64,000 nt of DNA from Nomia melanderi. Taxonomy: Eukaryota; Arthropoda; Insecta; Hymenoptera; Halictidae. Shown here piece after piece: positions 1 through 11,505 of the stretch (the stretch's first letter is position 1; each line of letters opens with the position of its first letter). A model generated the notes under the pieces. That model was given only the letters and a program-made list of their open reading frames with translations. It searched no databases and was not told the origin of the DNA. Position numbers and translations under genes: made by a program. The stretch covers positions 12,336,001-12,400,000 of the forward strand of contig NC_135010.1 in assembly GCF_051020985.1 (NCBI RefSeq). Reading direction: 5' to 3'.

Positions 1-890
1 AGCATCAGACGGCTAAGCATTTGGCATTAGAATCAGCTCATTTTTTAAACAAGTATCTGCATTCTTGCAGCAATTGTGAAAGAACTTAAGAGAGAACTCG
101 AAGAGCAAGGGATCGACGCGATCCAGACGATCGACGGACGGCCGCGAAAGAGCGAAAGCGATCGGAGAGCGCGCGGAAAGGGAAGGAACGGCCACAACGA
201 AGGGAGAAGCGTCCTGTCCCGCTTTCCCCAAGGGGGATCCCCTCGCCCGAGCCGCGGGGAGCACGAACCCGGGACGATTTCGATGCAAAGCAGCGCGAGT
301 TTCTTGTTAAGCGGTTCCAGCGCGGAAAGCGCGGGCAACTGCTCCCTTGTTTTGTCTGCGTTTAACCAAATGACCTCGTTATGCATATCAACCGGGCCTG
401 GTAGCGTGGCCGTAACACTTTCCTCGATTAAAGAACGATGCCGGGACCGAGAGCAACGCCGCGGCGCGTTCCGCGTTTCCGACGAGTCCTCCGCGTCGCT
501 CGCTAATCGCCGCGCGCGAGCTGCCCACTCGGCTCGCTTGATGGATTAGTCGACGTCCACGGTCGGACGTTTCTATCTCTGACAGCGCGCATTGTGATCG
601 TTAAGAGAGCCCACGCCACGGGCCTTTCTAATTAACACGGGAACCGTCCAGCCGCGCGCGCTCGCTCGCGCTCGCTCTGTCTCTCGTCGCTTACGCGCTA
701 GTTATTGAATTATCGTGCTGGATTGTGTCCGCCCCAGCCCCGAATTCTCGCGTCTTCCTTCGGGGAATTGCCCGTGGCGTGTCTTTTTGCGGGACGAATC
801 GTCGCTGGAACTTTGGTAAACTCGATGCGATCATCGGGGATGGAGCGTCGTCCAATAGGCTAAGTGCGTTCGTTGATTTCTGATTAGTAG
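1..890. other. GC-rich unique block, no gene seen
   Basis: CpG-rich single-copy DNA. Open frames exist on both strands but resemble no known protein and lack a consistent reading frame. A short run of GCTCGC-type repeats lies near 655-685. I see no splice-bounded exon, RNA gene or repeat family. Confidence 0.5.
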
Positions 891-927
891 TTGTAATTAC
901 TGAGATGTACGAACGTCACTTTGTTAA

Positions 928-1313
928 CCCCTTGAATATTTATTTTTGTTACTAAGCTCGTGTAATATTTTACTATCGATAAGTTGTAAGGAATACAAAA
1001 TTTTCCATTCTACTTCAAGTAGAAATTTTATTTGAAGATAATACAATGATAATAGCAAAACTGTTTGTTAACCCCTTGGCGTAATATTTACTTTCGTTAC
1101 TAAGCTCGTCTAATATTTTACTATCAACGATTTGTAAGAAATACAAAATTTTGCATTCTACTTGAAGTAGAAATTTTATTTGAAGATGATACATTGATAA
1201 TAGCAAAATAGTTCGCTTTGATTCAACACGAGTCTCACTCGTTGTTGTAGGACAAGGGGTTAAATTAGTTTAGAAATCTTCATCACGAGTCTCAATCCTC
1301 ATTGTACAAGGGG
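928..1313 (+). mobile_element. TTAA-flanked element, family C (outer copy)
   Basis: Begins CCCCTTGAATATTTATT after TTAA (924-927) and ends GTACAAGGGG before TTGA (1314-1317), a one-base variant of TTAA. The interior is AT-rich and non-coding, with the family signature ATAATAGCAAAAC followed by a right arm TCATCACGAGTCTC. A second C copy sits inside it at 1072-1259. The piggyBac-type assignment rests only on TTAA flanks and short inverted ends. Confidence 0.65.
1072..1259 (+). mobile_element. Family C element nested in another C copy
   Basis: A 188-bp copy flanked by perfect TTAA on both sides (1068-1071 and 1260-1263). The left end is CCCCTTGGCGTAATATTTA and the right end is TAGGACAAGGGG. 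Its left half is nearly identical to the left arm of the surrounding copy. The outer copy resumes at ATTAGTTTAGAAATC, a stretch also present in the C copy at 8847-9183, which supports insertion rather than simple duplication. Confidence 0.65.
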
Positions 1314-1317
1314 TTGA

Positions 1318-1533
1318 CACGTCCCGTGCGCGTAGGGCGTATACGATCCCCGCCGAATTTTCCGTTCAGGCCGAAAATGAATTCTCATTGAAAAACGAAG
1401 AACTTCAAAATTTAGTGTAGAGTCAAAGGTATTTCAACATCATGTATATTGCGTTTATTTAATTTTAATTGTAAAAGTGAGGGTCGTATACGCTCCATAC
1501 ATCCTTAAGTCTTAAAAAAATTAACAAGAACGT
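1318..1533. mobile_element. TTAA-flanked element, family F
   Basis: Left end CACGTCCCGTGCG follows TTGA (shared with the right flank of the C copy). The right end AACAAGAACGTG precedes TTAA (1534-1537). Inside are subterminal inverted repeats, GGGCGTATACGATCC at 1335-1349 and GGGTCGTATACGCTCC at 1481-1496. There is no coding potential. It is 216 bp and abuts the preceding C element. Confidence 0.5.
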
Positions 1534-1537
1534 GTTA

Positions 1538-2404
1538 AGGTAGTATTTAGTATCTTGATAACGGGACAACAATGGTAACAGTTTAATCGAGGAACAGAGG
1601 CACACCAGCTACATCATAGCTAACTTTAGAGGAGACGCTCCTCTAGAAACGTTCTATTTATACGAGATTCTTCAGCCGCCTAAGACACGCATTACGCGAA
1701 GTATGAAGTCTCGTAAAGAAATCGTAAGGACCCAGAAGACAATGGCGACTCCCCTATTCCTGGTAATCGCGTTGTCACGCGGTAGCGTCTGCGTTTTCAG
1801 CGGCGAGAAATAGTGTGTCTTGATCCCGGGACCCCGGAGAACGTTCCGCCAGCTGCCCGAATCGTACAGATTCCCCGTCGACGACGGCGTTCGGACTTTT
1901 AATCGTCGGCTAAATATATATCGGGAGGCCGGGGCAGCGCGCGTAACAATGTCGAGCGCATCGCGGGGGCAAACAGCGCGCAGGGCTTCGGCCCCGATTC
2001 TTTCTCGCTGTCAATAAAGTTGGCCGGCTGACAATGAGAGGCAACGAGCCCATGGTTGCCTGCTAACTGACCGCGAAATTAACCTCACTTTAGAGAGGTA
2101 TGCGTGCGCCGCCCGGGGCCCCGGCGCAGCGCGGTGCCACTTCGGCGTTATTTATTAACTGCAACGGCAACCGCGAACGTTGTTTAAATTGGGACAGATT
2201 GGCGTGACGTTCCACGGAAACCCCGGGACCGCAAGGGGTCTTGGCTTTCGACGCGATCGCGTCATCGCCGCGGGATCGGCCGAGAGGCGATCATCGGGAG
2301 AAGCGTTCCTCGGAATCGAGATCATTGGGGGTATTAGGTCTTTGACGCGGTGGTTCCCTTTTGTGGCTGTTGTCGCTTCGTTTGCGATGGGATTGCGTGG
2401 TGTT
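1538..2404. other. Short AT stretch then GC-rich unique block, no gene seen
   Basis: AT-rich to about 1660, then CpG-rich unique sequence. Open frames at 1820-2017 and 2180-2419 (plus strand) show no family resemblance and are treated as chance. The second frame runs into the minisatellite that follows. Confidence 0.5.
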
Positions 2405-3180
2405 GTTTGTTGTTTTTAGTAGTGTTTACTGGTATTTAGTATTATTTGTTATTTTTTATTAGTGTTTACTGTTATTTAGTATTATTTGTTATTTTTAGTA
2501 GTATTTACTGTTATTTTGTATTATTTACTGTTACTTGCTATTATTTGCTATCGTTTACTACTTTTATTATTTACTATTAACTTCTATTACTTGCTATCGT
2601 TTACTAGTTTTACCTTAACTTACTATTAACTTCTATTACTTGCTATTATTTACTGTTTTGATTTATTATTCCCATAACTTACTATTACCTTCTATTACTT
2701 GCTATTATTTTCTGTTTTTATTTATTATTCCTATAACTTACTATTACCTTCTATTACTTGCTATTATCTACTGTTTTTATTTATTATTACTGTAACCTAC
2801 TATTACTTGCTATTACTTGCTACTACTTGCTACTACTTGCTATGACTTGATATTGTTTACTGTTTCTATTTATTATTACTGTAACATACTATTACTTGCT
2901 ATTACTTGCTATTACTTGCTATTACTTGCTATTACTTGCTACTACTTGCTACTACTTGCTACTACTTGCTACTACTTGCTACTACTTGCTACTACTTGCT
3001 ATTACTTGCTATCATTTACTACTTTTATTATTTACCATTACCTTCCCTTACTAGCTATTATTTACTGTTTTTATTTATTATTACTACAACTTACTATTAC
3101 CTGCCAGTACTTACTATCATTTATTATTTTCCCTTATTATTTACTACAGCCTGCTCTTCCTTACTATTTTCTATCTATAC
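2405..3180. repeat. Compound minisatellite, about 60-bp and 10-bp units
   Basis: Degenerate 50-62 bp units built around TTACTATTACCTTCTATTAC and TTTTATTTATTATT fill 2405-2790 and 3023-3180. Between them, 2796-3022 is a cleaner array of the 10-mer CTATTACTTG and its variant CTACTACTTG. The 10-mer occurs inside the longer unit, so the short array probably expanded from it. Long Tyr/Leu-rich open frames here are a consequence of the repeat. Confidence 0.85.
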
Positions 3181-4961
3181 CGCTTACTATCGCCAACCAC
3201 AATTCCCAAGAAGACAGACAGATATAATTCCCGTAAAACCCAAAGCACTAATAACAGAGAAACTATCGTTTCAATTTCACTGCAGCATCTTAAGAAATCT
3301 CGACGGAGGATCTCGTCACGACACAGTCCAAACAAGGGGAAAGAAATGGAAAAACCTAAGGGAGAGAGATCCCTCCCGAGAGCAACGAGGAGAGATAAGC
3401 AGATCCCCCGATGTAGCACGAAAATGAAATTGAAAGCGTGACGGCGACGTTTTCATAGAAATCACCGTCACAAAACCGGCGCGGCGCCCCAGCGATGTCG
3501 CGAGGAAATTGGAACGTCGTCGGACAATCTAATTGACAACAAAGTTAATGCGGTCGCGGGCCAATTTATTCCTCGGCTGCGCGTCGCGTCGCTCCTGTTC
3601 GTCATTAGAGGCGGATGCGATAATGATTAATGCGTAAACCGGTTCCGTTTCGAGCGCGCGCCGCGTTCGGAAAAAGGTCCGGCCAAATATGGCCGTCCGC
3701 CGGCTTGTAAGTCGAATTAGGCTGCGTTTACATCGCAGCTTCGATGCTCGATAAGAACCTCGACGAGAATCAAGCGTGGAAACATGTTCCATTGTACTGT
3801 GGAATTCAGGAGTGAACAGAATTTTCTTACGTGAGTTAAATAGAGAAACAGTAGTGCAGTTGTTACAGACAACATTGATTCTCTAGGTTTGTTCTATCAA
3901 ATAGTTGACTGTGGAATTCGGTTGGAAAAATCTCTCGTTTTGCGAGCAATAAAATCGAAAAATGGAGCTTGTACTCGTCGAAGGACGGATGCAAGTAGAG
4001 TGGATTTTAATGAAAGATCAAACGAAGAATTACGTGTTTCTGGGAAAAAGTAAAGAATTTATGAAAGAATTAGTATCGTGTCAAGCTTTATGACGTGTAT
4101 ATTCGTCGAACACAGTTAAGCAAACTGTTCCGCTTGTATCAGAGTTTCAGTGTTTATTTGGCAACGTGTGAAGATTAAGCTCTGAAACTTCAAAGATAGC
4201 TTCTAAGTTAGATCTTCAAAGTTTAGAGGACTCTAGGCTTTGTATTACTAATTACTTTCGTTATAAAGACTGAACAGTTGAAAGCATGAGATCACCATAG
4301 CTCTAAAAGTAAAGAAAGTTACCTTGAATATCTTTTGTTAACGCGTTGATCGATGATCTCATCGCAGGCATTCAAGCCGCGATGTAAACGCAGCCTTACG
4401 CGTCTCGCGGGACCGATGCGGAGCTTCCGCGAGCGGCCTCTCCGACAATGAATTTCGCTGGATAGTTAATTACCGCCGCGGATCACGGTTAACCGGATTT
4501 CAGAAGCAACTTCGGCGAGGTCGGCGGGGCGGAGGCGGCGGCGGCAGTGGAGGCGAAAAAAATCTTGCTCTCTCCGCGCCCTTTGACTCCCGGGCAGGAA
4601 CGAATTAAAATTAATGGCCGCTCGCGCTTTTTAACGAACTTCCGGAATAGGAAAACGCCCGGAAAATATCCCGCGGAAACGCGGGATGCTTTGGAATTAA
4701 CTTATCGGAATGCTGCACGCCGCGCTTCATTATGAACCATCAAGAGGAAAATAAATCGGGTTTTTCCGTTCGCCGGTGCTTCCGGTTTCTTCGAGTTCCA
4801 GAAAGTTTCGTAATTAGAGCGACGTCGTTATCCGCGGACGGTTATATTTCTTTGGGCATTCGGGATGTGCGACCGGGCGTGCAGATCGACGCGAGGGATT
4901 TATGTAAACCGAAACTTGCTGGCGATCTTGAGAAGAGGATTCTGTGCTCGTCTAATGTCTA
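3181..4961. other. Unique DNA: two GC-rich blocks around an AT-rich middle
   Basis: GC-rich at 3240-3790 and 4350-4960, AT-rich between. A TTAACGCGTTGATCG motif near 4338 resembles the end of the F/E-type elements, but no partner end was found. No gene is supported. Confidence 0.45.
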
Positions 4962-5317
4962 GGTTTGGTTCGAGGATTGCTCTTTTGAGGAAGAAGATTC
5001 TTCGATATATATAGAATATTTAGATGAAGCTAAATTATATATTGATTGCTTGAATATATTGATTGATTGCTTGCTCTAATTTCTGTGTTTATTTCGAGGA
5101 CTCTTTCGCGGAAGAAGATTCTTTGATATATATAGAATATTTAGTAGATGAATTAAATTATGTATTGATTGCTTGAATATATTGAGTGATCGCTTGCTAT
5201 AATTTCTATGTTTGTTTCGAGGATAGCTGTTTTGAGGAAGAAGATTCTTTGATATATATAGAATCTTTAGTAAATGAAGCTAAATTATATATTGATTGCT
5301 TAAATAATAGAAGAAAC
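4962..5317. repeat. Tandem array of about 125-bp units derived from family D
   Basis: Three units begin near 4962, 5088 and 5211. Each carries GAAGAAGATTCTTYGATATA and ATGAAGCTAAATTATATATT. The same sequences form the left half of the D element at 36772-36962, so the unit is an amplified piece of a D copy. The third unit is truncated and runs into a D right end. Confidence 0.75.
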
Positions 5318-5422
5318 TACTCACCGATCTGCTGTTTGAGTAATTAAATCATCTGTTTGCGACTTGGTGTTCCAAATATGTTTTATCTCTCGAAATGTCG
5401 GCATTCACCTGCAAAGGGTTAG
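5318..5422 (+). mobile_element. Family D right-end fragment
   Basis: Contains the D right arm, including GTAATTAAATCATCTGTTTG and AAATGTCGGCATTCACC, and ends TGCAAAGGG followed by TTAG at 5421-5424, close to TTAA. It completes the element whose left part is amplified at 4962-5317. Confidence 0.55.
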
Positions 5423-5874
5423 CAATTAATAGATAAAAGAGCTTTATTTTTCAAAATATGTTATTTTCAAACGGAACACCTTTCTCATTCAATGAAACAA
5501 GATTCCTAATCACAAAGATACTCTCGTCAAACATCTTAAATCAGTCTCGAAACATCTATACACCCGCATCAGGATCCAATCGAATAATCACCAGTCCACT
5601 CGTATTCAAGTCTACTCCATCCCCTAACTTGCTCGGCAGGTTTAGGCGACATTAATCCTTCCTCAGACCACGTGACCTTGCGCGTTCCGCAGCCGGCCGT
5701 GGTCCGAGGCTCGTTTAATTAACTTTCTCACGAATTTACGAGATTACCGGGCGCGCATTCCGACGAGCTCGATCAGCGGGATCGATATACGCGAGCCGGT
5801 GTACATTAAGCCGACCATCAGGGATAAGATTCGAAGCGGTCAGCGCATATTGTTCTCCAGGTCATGTTAAAACT
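5423..5874. other. Unique DNA, no gene seen
   Basis: AT-rich to about 5640, then GC-rich. A 65-codon frame at 5458-5655 has no recognisable feature. Confidence 0.45.
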
Positions 5875-6535
5875 ACGAGAGAGAGAGAGGGAGAGAGGAA
5901 GAGAGAACAACAGAAAGGGGAAGAGAGAAAGAGAGAGGAAGAGGAAGGAAAGTAGAGAGAGAGAGAAGAGGTAGGCAGGAGGATAGACATGCACAAATGA
6001 AGAGCAACAGAGAGAGAGGGAGAGGGAAAGAGGGAAAGAGAGAAAGAGAGAGGAAGGAGGAGGAAGGAAGGAAGATGGAATTTCACAAGTGAAGAGCAAG
6101 AGAGAGAGACTGAGAAGGAAGGGGAAGGAAGAAAGATAGAGATGCACAAATGAAGAGCAAGAGAGAGAGAGAGGAAGAGGAAGAAAGGAAGATGGAATTT
6201 TACAAGTGAAGAGTAAGAGAGAGAGAGAGAGAGAGACTGAGAAGGAAAAGAGAGAAAGGAAAGAAGATAGAGATTCATAAGTGAAGAGCAAGAGAGTGAC
6301 AGAGAGAAAGAGAGAGAGAGAGAGGAGAGAGAGGAAGGAAGAAAGATAGAGATTCACAAGTGAAGAGCAAGAGAGTGACAGAGAGTAAGAGAGAGAGAAA
6401 GAGAGAGAGAGGAAGGAAGACAGAGATTCACAAGTGAAGAACAAAAGAGAGACAGAGAGCAAGAGAGAGAAAAGATAGAGGAAGAAAGGAAGACAGAGGT
6501 TCACAATTGAAGAGCAAGGGAGAGAGACAGAGAAA
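5875..6535. repeat. GA-rich minisatellite with eight marked units
   Basis: Purine-rich plus strand. The phrase CACAAGTGAAGAGCAAGAGA or a close variant recurs near 5990, 6080, 6141, 6196, 6271, 6352, 6426 and 6500, giving units of 55-90 bp with variable (GA)n fill. The minus strand reads as a Ser/Leu-rich frame of 228 codons, a by-product of the repeat. Confidence 0.85.
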
Positions 6536-7578
6536 GTTAGAGTCCCATCAGCATCAGTACCCAGCGTACCCTAAATTATTGCGCGAGCCCCGGAGTCTGC
6601 AGGTTCCGCAACTATGTTCGCAACTCCGCGGCCAAGAACGGTCCAGAGGTGCCGATAACTGACCTACTATCCCCCCGCGATGAACTTAGAGGAATCCTCT
6701 AATCTTAAAGCGACGATGCGAATAGTTCCCGGGCCCGGGGTTTCGTTGTGTACATAATTGAAATACTGGCTCCGGCGATCGGGAAAAGTGGTAGGGCCGG
6801 CTGCCGGCCCGGTCAGGGGATTGGCTGCGGCTGCCGGCGTCGAACTTTCGGGAAATACGAGACCTTGGACGGAGACGGGGTCGGGCCGAGCCCATGGAAC
6901 ATTCATGAATTCCGACTGGACGCTCGTAATAATGGCGGGACGGCCGAGAACGGTGCCAATAACTGGCACGGTAACTTCCTTGCGATATTGTGTATCGGGT
7001 TTTGAAACTGAAACGCGCACGCCGGAGACCTGTTCACGGGCCACCGGGTTTCCTGATATTGCCCGCGCGCGTCTCCCCCTTTTAAACTTTCCCTCGGCGG
7101 ACCGAACATTTCGCTGGTTTCGAACCGCCGCGGTGCTTCGCTCCTCTTTTACGCGAAATGGAGAGTTTTGTGTATGATCGGATTAACGACGGATGAATTA
7201 TTCATTCGGCGGCCGTGCGAGTCGAGCTGCGATGCTGATTGGTACTCGGAATTCGAGATAAGTGCGTTGTTTAAGGTGTAATATGATTGTTATTGTACGG
7301 TGGAAATTGTTTTGTCGATTGTTAACGCGTTGACGCTTTGGAATCGATGGATAGATTCTTGCCGATCGGTTGATTCCTGGGAGTTTGATGGTGTCTTTCG
7401 GAATGAAATAATTGTATTATTTTATTGACACTAAAAACGTGGCTTCAGATGGAATTTATGTTGACGTGTTAATACAGAAATTGCTATAGATATTCTAGAT
7501 ATTGCGAATGTCACGGGTATCACATGTATACACCTCGATTTTCCCTCCAACGTCAACGAGGTCTAGAATTCACTTACC
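6536..7578. other. GC-rich block then AT-rich DNA, no gene seen
   Basis: GC-rich at 6590-7190, with overlapping open frames on both strands (6667-7044 minus, 6758-7177 plus) that overlap almost completely and resemble nothing known. TTAACGCGTTGACGC near 7322 looks like an isolated F/E-type end. Confidence 0.45.
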
Positions 7579-7735
7579 AGTCACCGAAATACCTCAAAGA
7601 ATAATTAAATACCCAATTACTAAATTAATGCTGTAGACGCTCACCTTCGGCAGAATGTCAAACGAAACGTTTAATTCCCCGGGAGCTTCTTAACTCATTC
7701 GGGGTTTCGGAGGAATCGATATCAACCATCGATAG
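7579..7735 (+). repeat. AT-drifted copy of a dispersed duplication
   Basis: Aligns with 7916-8104, about 335 bp downstream in the same orientation. Shared landmarks include GTCAAACGAAACG, CGGGGTTTCGG and ACCATCGATA. About 17 of the aligned substitutions are A/T here and C/G in the partner, against one the other way by eye. Confidence 0.75.
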
Positions 7736-7810
7736 TGCCTTGCAGGAGCATCTGTTAAATAGTCTTTTAATGATAGTGCCTAGTAATTTTCTGAAAAGCA
7801 TAGTCTTTAA

Positions 7811-7877
7811 CCTTTTGCACTCGAGTCTACTGTCTGAGTTCTACCGTCAAATACTTCTAACTTCCAAGTGCAAATAG
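7811..7877. mobile_element. 67-bp minimal family A derivative
   Basis: Bounded by TTAA at 7807-7810 and 7878-7881. The left end CCTTTTGCACTCGAG and the right end CCAAGTGCAAATAG are the two A termini with almost no interior between them. It could be an internal deletion product or a decayed copy. Confidence 0.4.
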
Positions 7878-7915
7878 TTAATAATTCCCAGCATCCCGAA
7901 CGAGAATCGAGAATC

Positions 7916-8104
7916 CAGTCACCTCGCGGAATGCCTCAAACAACAATTAAATCCCCAATTACCAAATTAATGCCGCAGACGCCCACCTTCAGCGCGATGT
8001 CAAACGAAACGGTTAATTCCCCGGAGAGCCTCCTAACTCGCTCGGGGTTTCGGCGGAATCGATCCCCGGCCGGGACCGGAAACAATTATATCGACCATCG
8101 ATAC
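7916..8104 (+). repeat. GC-rich copy of a dispersed duplication
   Basis: Partner of 7579-7735. It keeps extra sequence near 8060-8085 that the AT-rich copy lacks. An open frame crosses it, but the drifted copy does not preserve a frame, so this is not evidence for coding. Confidence 0.75.
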
Positions 8105-8842
8105 GCAGGCGGATCGCAATTACCGGGGAATCCTCGCGTATATTTCGTCGTCCGTCGATGCCGGCCGATAAAGATCAACAATGAAAAGATCGGAGATAGG
8201 GGATGGCCGAGGGGGCGGCGGTGGGGCCGCGAGTGAAAAGAACCTGGCCACAAATTTCGCGCGCTTTTAATTACTTCCCGCGAGAGAGCCCGAGGAGGCC
8301 TATCGATTTCCGTCCCGGCTCGTAATTGAGCCCTTCCCCCTTCTCCCCCCTTCTCCTCGCCCCCGTATCAACCTTTCTCCGTTTCCCTCCCACCCTCTCT
8401 CTTTCTCTCTCTTTCTCTCTCTGTAGGTTCGGTGTTTTTTAATCCCTTTAAACCGGCCGAAGAAATAGGGTTTGCGGTTTGGCGTGTTTGCTAAATAAAC
8501 GGGACGCTCCCGCCTCTTTTGATGGTCCCCGCAGGAAGACAGCATACATTCGTGGCCCGTACATCGTGGTCCATTAAGCGGCTAATAAGTGGACAGAGCC
8601 GGGTTACCGGTTACACGCGCCCGACCCCTCCATCTCTTCTTCACCCCGTTCTCCGGACCGTTCGCCGTGCCTGCGAGAGCCGGTTGCACGGTTTTTGCGC
8701 GACATTATTCTTCGAAAACGAGCGCGAGCGTCTCGGATTGGTTACAGTGTCGGGGATGTTTGAATGATAGTGATTGACTTGGATGATTTACTGGGACGAT
8801 GTTACGTTGACGGTCATTTTGAGATCGACGGTGGAATTCTGG
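8105..8842. other. GC-rich unique block with a CT tract
   Basis: CpG-rich single-copy DNA. A (CT)n-type pyrimidine tract lies at about 8392-8423. No gene is supported. Confidence 0.5.
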
Positions 8843-8846
8843 TTAA

Positions 8847-9183
8847 CCCCTTGGCGTAGTATTTATTTTTGCTCCTAAGCTCGTGTATTTTACTATCGAT
8901 AATTTGGAAGAAATGCAAAATTGTCCATACTTCGAGTGGACATTTTATTTGAAGATGATACAATGATAATAGCAAAACTGTTAACTCCTTGGCGTAATAT
9001 TTATTTTTGCTACTAATCTCGCGTATTTTACTATCGAAAATTGTCCATTCTAAGTGAAAATTTTATTTGAAGATAATACGATGATAATAGCAAAACAGTT
9101 GTTTGCTTTGTGTAATGAATAACATCGATTGCTGTCAAATTAGTCTAGAAATCTTCATCAGTCTCACTCGTCATTGTACTGGG
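8847..9183 (+). mobile_element. Family C element containing a repeated left arm
   Basis: TTAA at 8843-8846, then CCCCTTGGCGTAGTATTTA. A second start, TTAACTCCTTGGCG, lies at 8981-8994. The shared right end GTCATTGTACTGGG precedes TTAA at 9184-9187. As at 928-1313 the left arm occurs twice, but only one right end survives. This fits either a nested copy that lost its right half or a tandem arm duplication. Confidence 0.6.
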
Positions 9184-9187
9184 TTAA

Positions 9188-11087
9188 TTACGCTTTTCTA
9201 GTTTCATGTAAAAAAATTGTAAATTTTTCCATTTCTAAGCAGGTAATAACAAAAATAACAAATTACAAGGAAAAGAGAGAAATGAACTTCATTTGACTCT
9301 ACCAGCCGATAGGCTCATTTTTAGGTAGTACAATGAAAAATCATAATCGCGACGTCTGGCAATTAACCCTTTGATGACGAAGATTCTTTGGAATGTACAT
9401 ACAAGTTCACGCCGGCGTGTACCGGTGGCTCACAGTAAAATCACGTTAGACAGTGTATACCATTGATTACACTACAATGCACTTGTTCTGTAACGGTATT
9501 TATTCTACCGGAAACGCGGTAGCGACGAAGTAAATAAAAAAATAAAGCGGGGACCAACGGCGACGGGACAGCAGACGGCGGGAGGGACGTGGATTTAGCC
9601 GCGTGTTTTTCGTTGCAACGGTAACGAGAATATTCCTGGCGATGCGTAGCCTGCTTTTTTTGGGGGAGGAAACGTGCCAGCGAAAGGGGTGCGTGGTTTC
9701 CGGGACGCGCGCACGCGGAATTTAATGTTGGAATGGGCTCGTGGAATTGGTACGTCAGACTCCGGTGTGAGCAGATTTGAGGAGTGAATGTAGAGTAGAC
9801 AGCTTCGGGGGATTTCCGGCGCTACCCTGAATCCTTCCGTTGATGTTTCGCATTTGAAAATGAACGTTGGTTTTCGGTGTTTCGTCTTGTGTAGGTTCGC
9901 GTCTCGTTTCTCGAAGTGCTGAATAAGTAAATTCATTCTCAACTGGCAATGCTTTCCAATTACCAAACCATTCGACGAGCCATACTTGATGCACACCGTC
10001 TAATGAGCCATCAATACACGGTGAGATTTTGAAGAGATTTTGAACGATAGTGATTGATCAAAGTATTCAACGTCATAGTCGTGTTGCATCGAGTCATGTG
10101 GTGACTGATGGGTCAAAATGATTCCATTTCTTCTTTTTGCAATTATTAAAGATAACAGGTGTTTCTCTGAGAAATTCAAGAAACTGGTTTCAATGGTAGT
10201 GGGAGTGTAGGCTTGTTGATACTAGAATTATTAATAAACCTACTGCCGTCCGGCGACACAGTGGTGTCGTGCACAAAGTATCGCCCAGTGGCCGACAGCA
10301 CTAGTATCGCTCGCATTGTCGGAGTTTTGTTTAGGTAACAATAAGTTACAAGTTTTTCTTGACAAGCGAAGTGATCCGAATTGCTGCCGGCGCCAAGCGA
10401 ATAAATTTCTACGAGACGCGGACGCAAAGCGTTAATACCGTCATTTCTAGGCGCGTAACAGATTGTTTCAACTCTTCATAACCTACACTCCACCTGCACT
10501 AACACGTCGGACTTGTCCGCGTGTAGAGCAGTTATTTGTACGACGCTCGGCAGATTAGGGGAGCCGAATCGGCGAGGCGATGGACGAGGACCGGCGGAAG
10601 ACCGCGGAGAAAGAGGGAACAACGGCCGGGGAGAGCCGTGAGATCGTGTTCGAGACGGGCCCACGGTCCCCGGCGAACTTTGTAACTTCTTTTGCATCCA
10701 ATTAAGTCTCGCGCAATAACTTAGCCTACGCCGGGCCGCCGATATCGAGCCGCTCCCCCGCTCCCCGCGCACCTGGACGCGAGACAATGTATACTCCGAT
10801 TCAGTATTTCGGCACAATGGCGCAACGAGTCGCGTTCGTTTCAATTGAAACTTCCCGATCGGCCGTGCAACCGTGCCCGTATTAATTGGCGACGATTTGT
10901 TGCGGCGCGGGACGGGGTTGTGAGTTTTTAAAGGGCGGGAATTGCTAGCGTTTGTGACGCGAGTGCGTTCTTTATTTCGCGTTGCTGCCGCTGAGCTCTC
11001 GCGAAATTCGGATATGAGGGTGAGGGGTGGTTTTAATTGTGGTGGGAGGAGTGTGGGTTTGTTGATACTTGAATTATTAACGAATTA
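9188..11087. other. Mixed unique DNA with isolated element ends
   Basis: AT-rich to 9560, mixed to 10470, GC-rich to 11030. At 9363-9366 a TTAA precedes CCCTTTGATGACGAAGATTC, a family D left end without a partner. A stretch of about 50 bp at 10183-10237 recurs at 11031-11086. A TTAA at 10432-10435 follows GACGCGGACGCAAAGCG, possibly another element end. No gene is supported. Confidence 0.4.
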
Positions 11088-11284
11088 ATAACAGAATTAC
11101 AGCAACTATGAAGTTGAATATTTAATATTTCAAATTAAAGTTTGCGTTGCTATGTGGAATATTTAAATAAAACACCTCTGTTGCTTAATGTATCTATGAG
11201 TTATTGAATTAGTTTCAAACAATGTGACCTATATCTCGTTAGAATGTTGAATATTTCCATTGAAAAACTTTCGAGTGCATAGGG
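11088..11284 (+). mobile_element. Family A copy, left end lost
   Basis: Carries the A interior (GCAACTATGAAGTTGAATAT, TTTGCGTTGCTATGTGGAA) and the right end TTTCGAGTGCATAGGG, then TAA. The canonical CCCTTTGCACTC left end is absent. It is first in a run of A pieces reaching 11985. Confidence 0.6.
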
Positions 11285-11287
11285 TAA

Positions 11288-11505
11288 ATTGCGTACCGGC
11301 TATTTTCGGAAAACTGAATTGCAATTTTGAAAACGGATGGCAATTTTCACTGAGGTCAACTTATATCACTATACATAGAAACACTCAGATATACTGTTAT
11401 GTAATATATTTTAAGTAGATAATCAATTCGAATTAAATTTTATATTTTTTCCAATGCTGTGGTAATTAGCGAAGTTGCATAGCTAAGTGTCTTTATATAA
11501 ACCAC
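11288..11505 (+). mobile_element. Family E copy between two A copies
   Basis: Starts ATTGCGTACCGG. It contains GATGGCAATTTTCACTGAGG, TATATCACTATACATAGAAA and GTTGCATAGCTAAGTGTC, all shared with 20795-20964 and 62936-63169. Its right terminus is missing where the next A copy begins. Confidence 0.6.

Noticed and set aside
5818..6504. 228-codon Ser/Leu-rich frame on the minus strand
   Set aside because: It is the complement of the GA-rich minisatellite. CT-type repeats encode Ser/Leu without stops.
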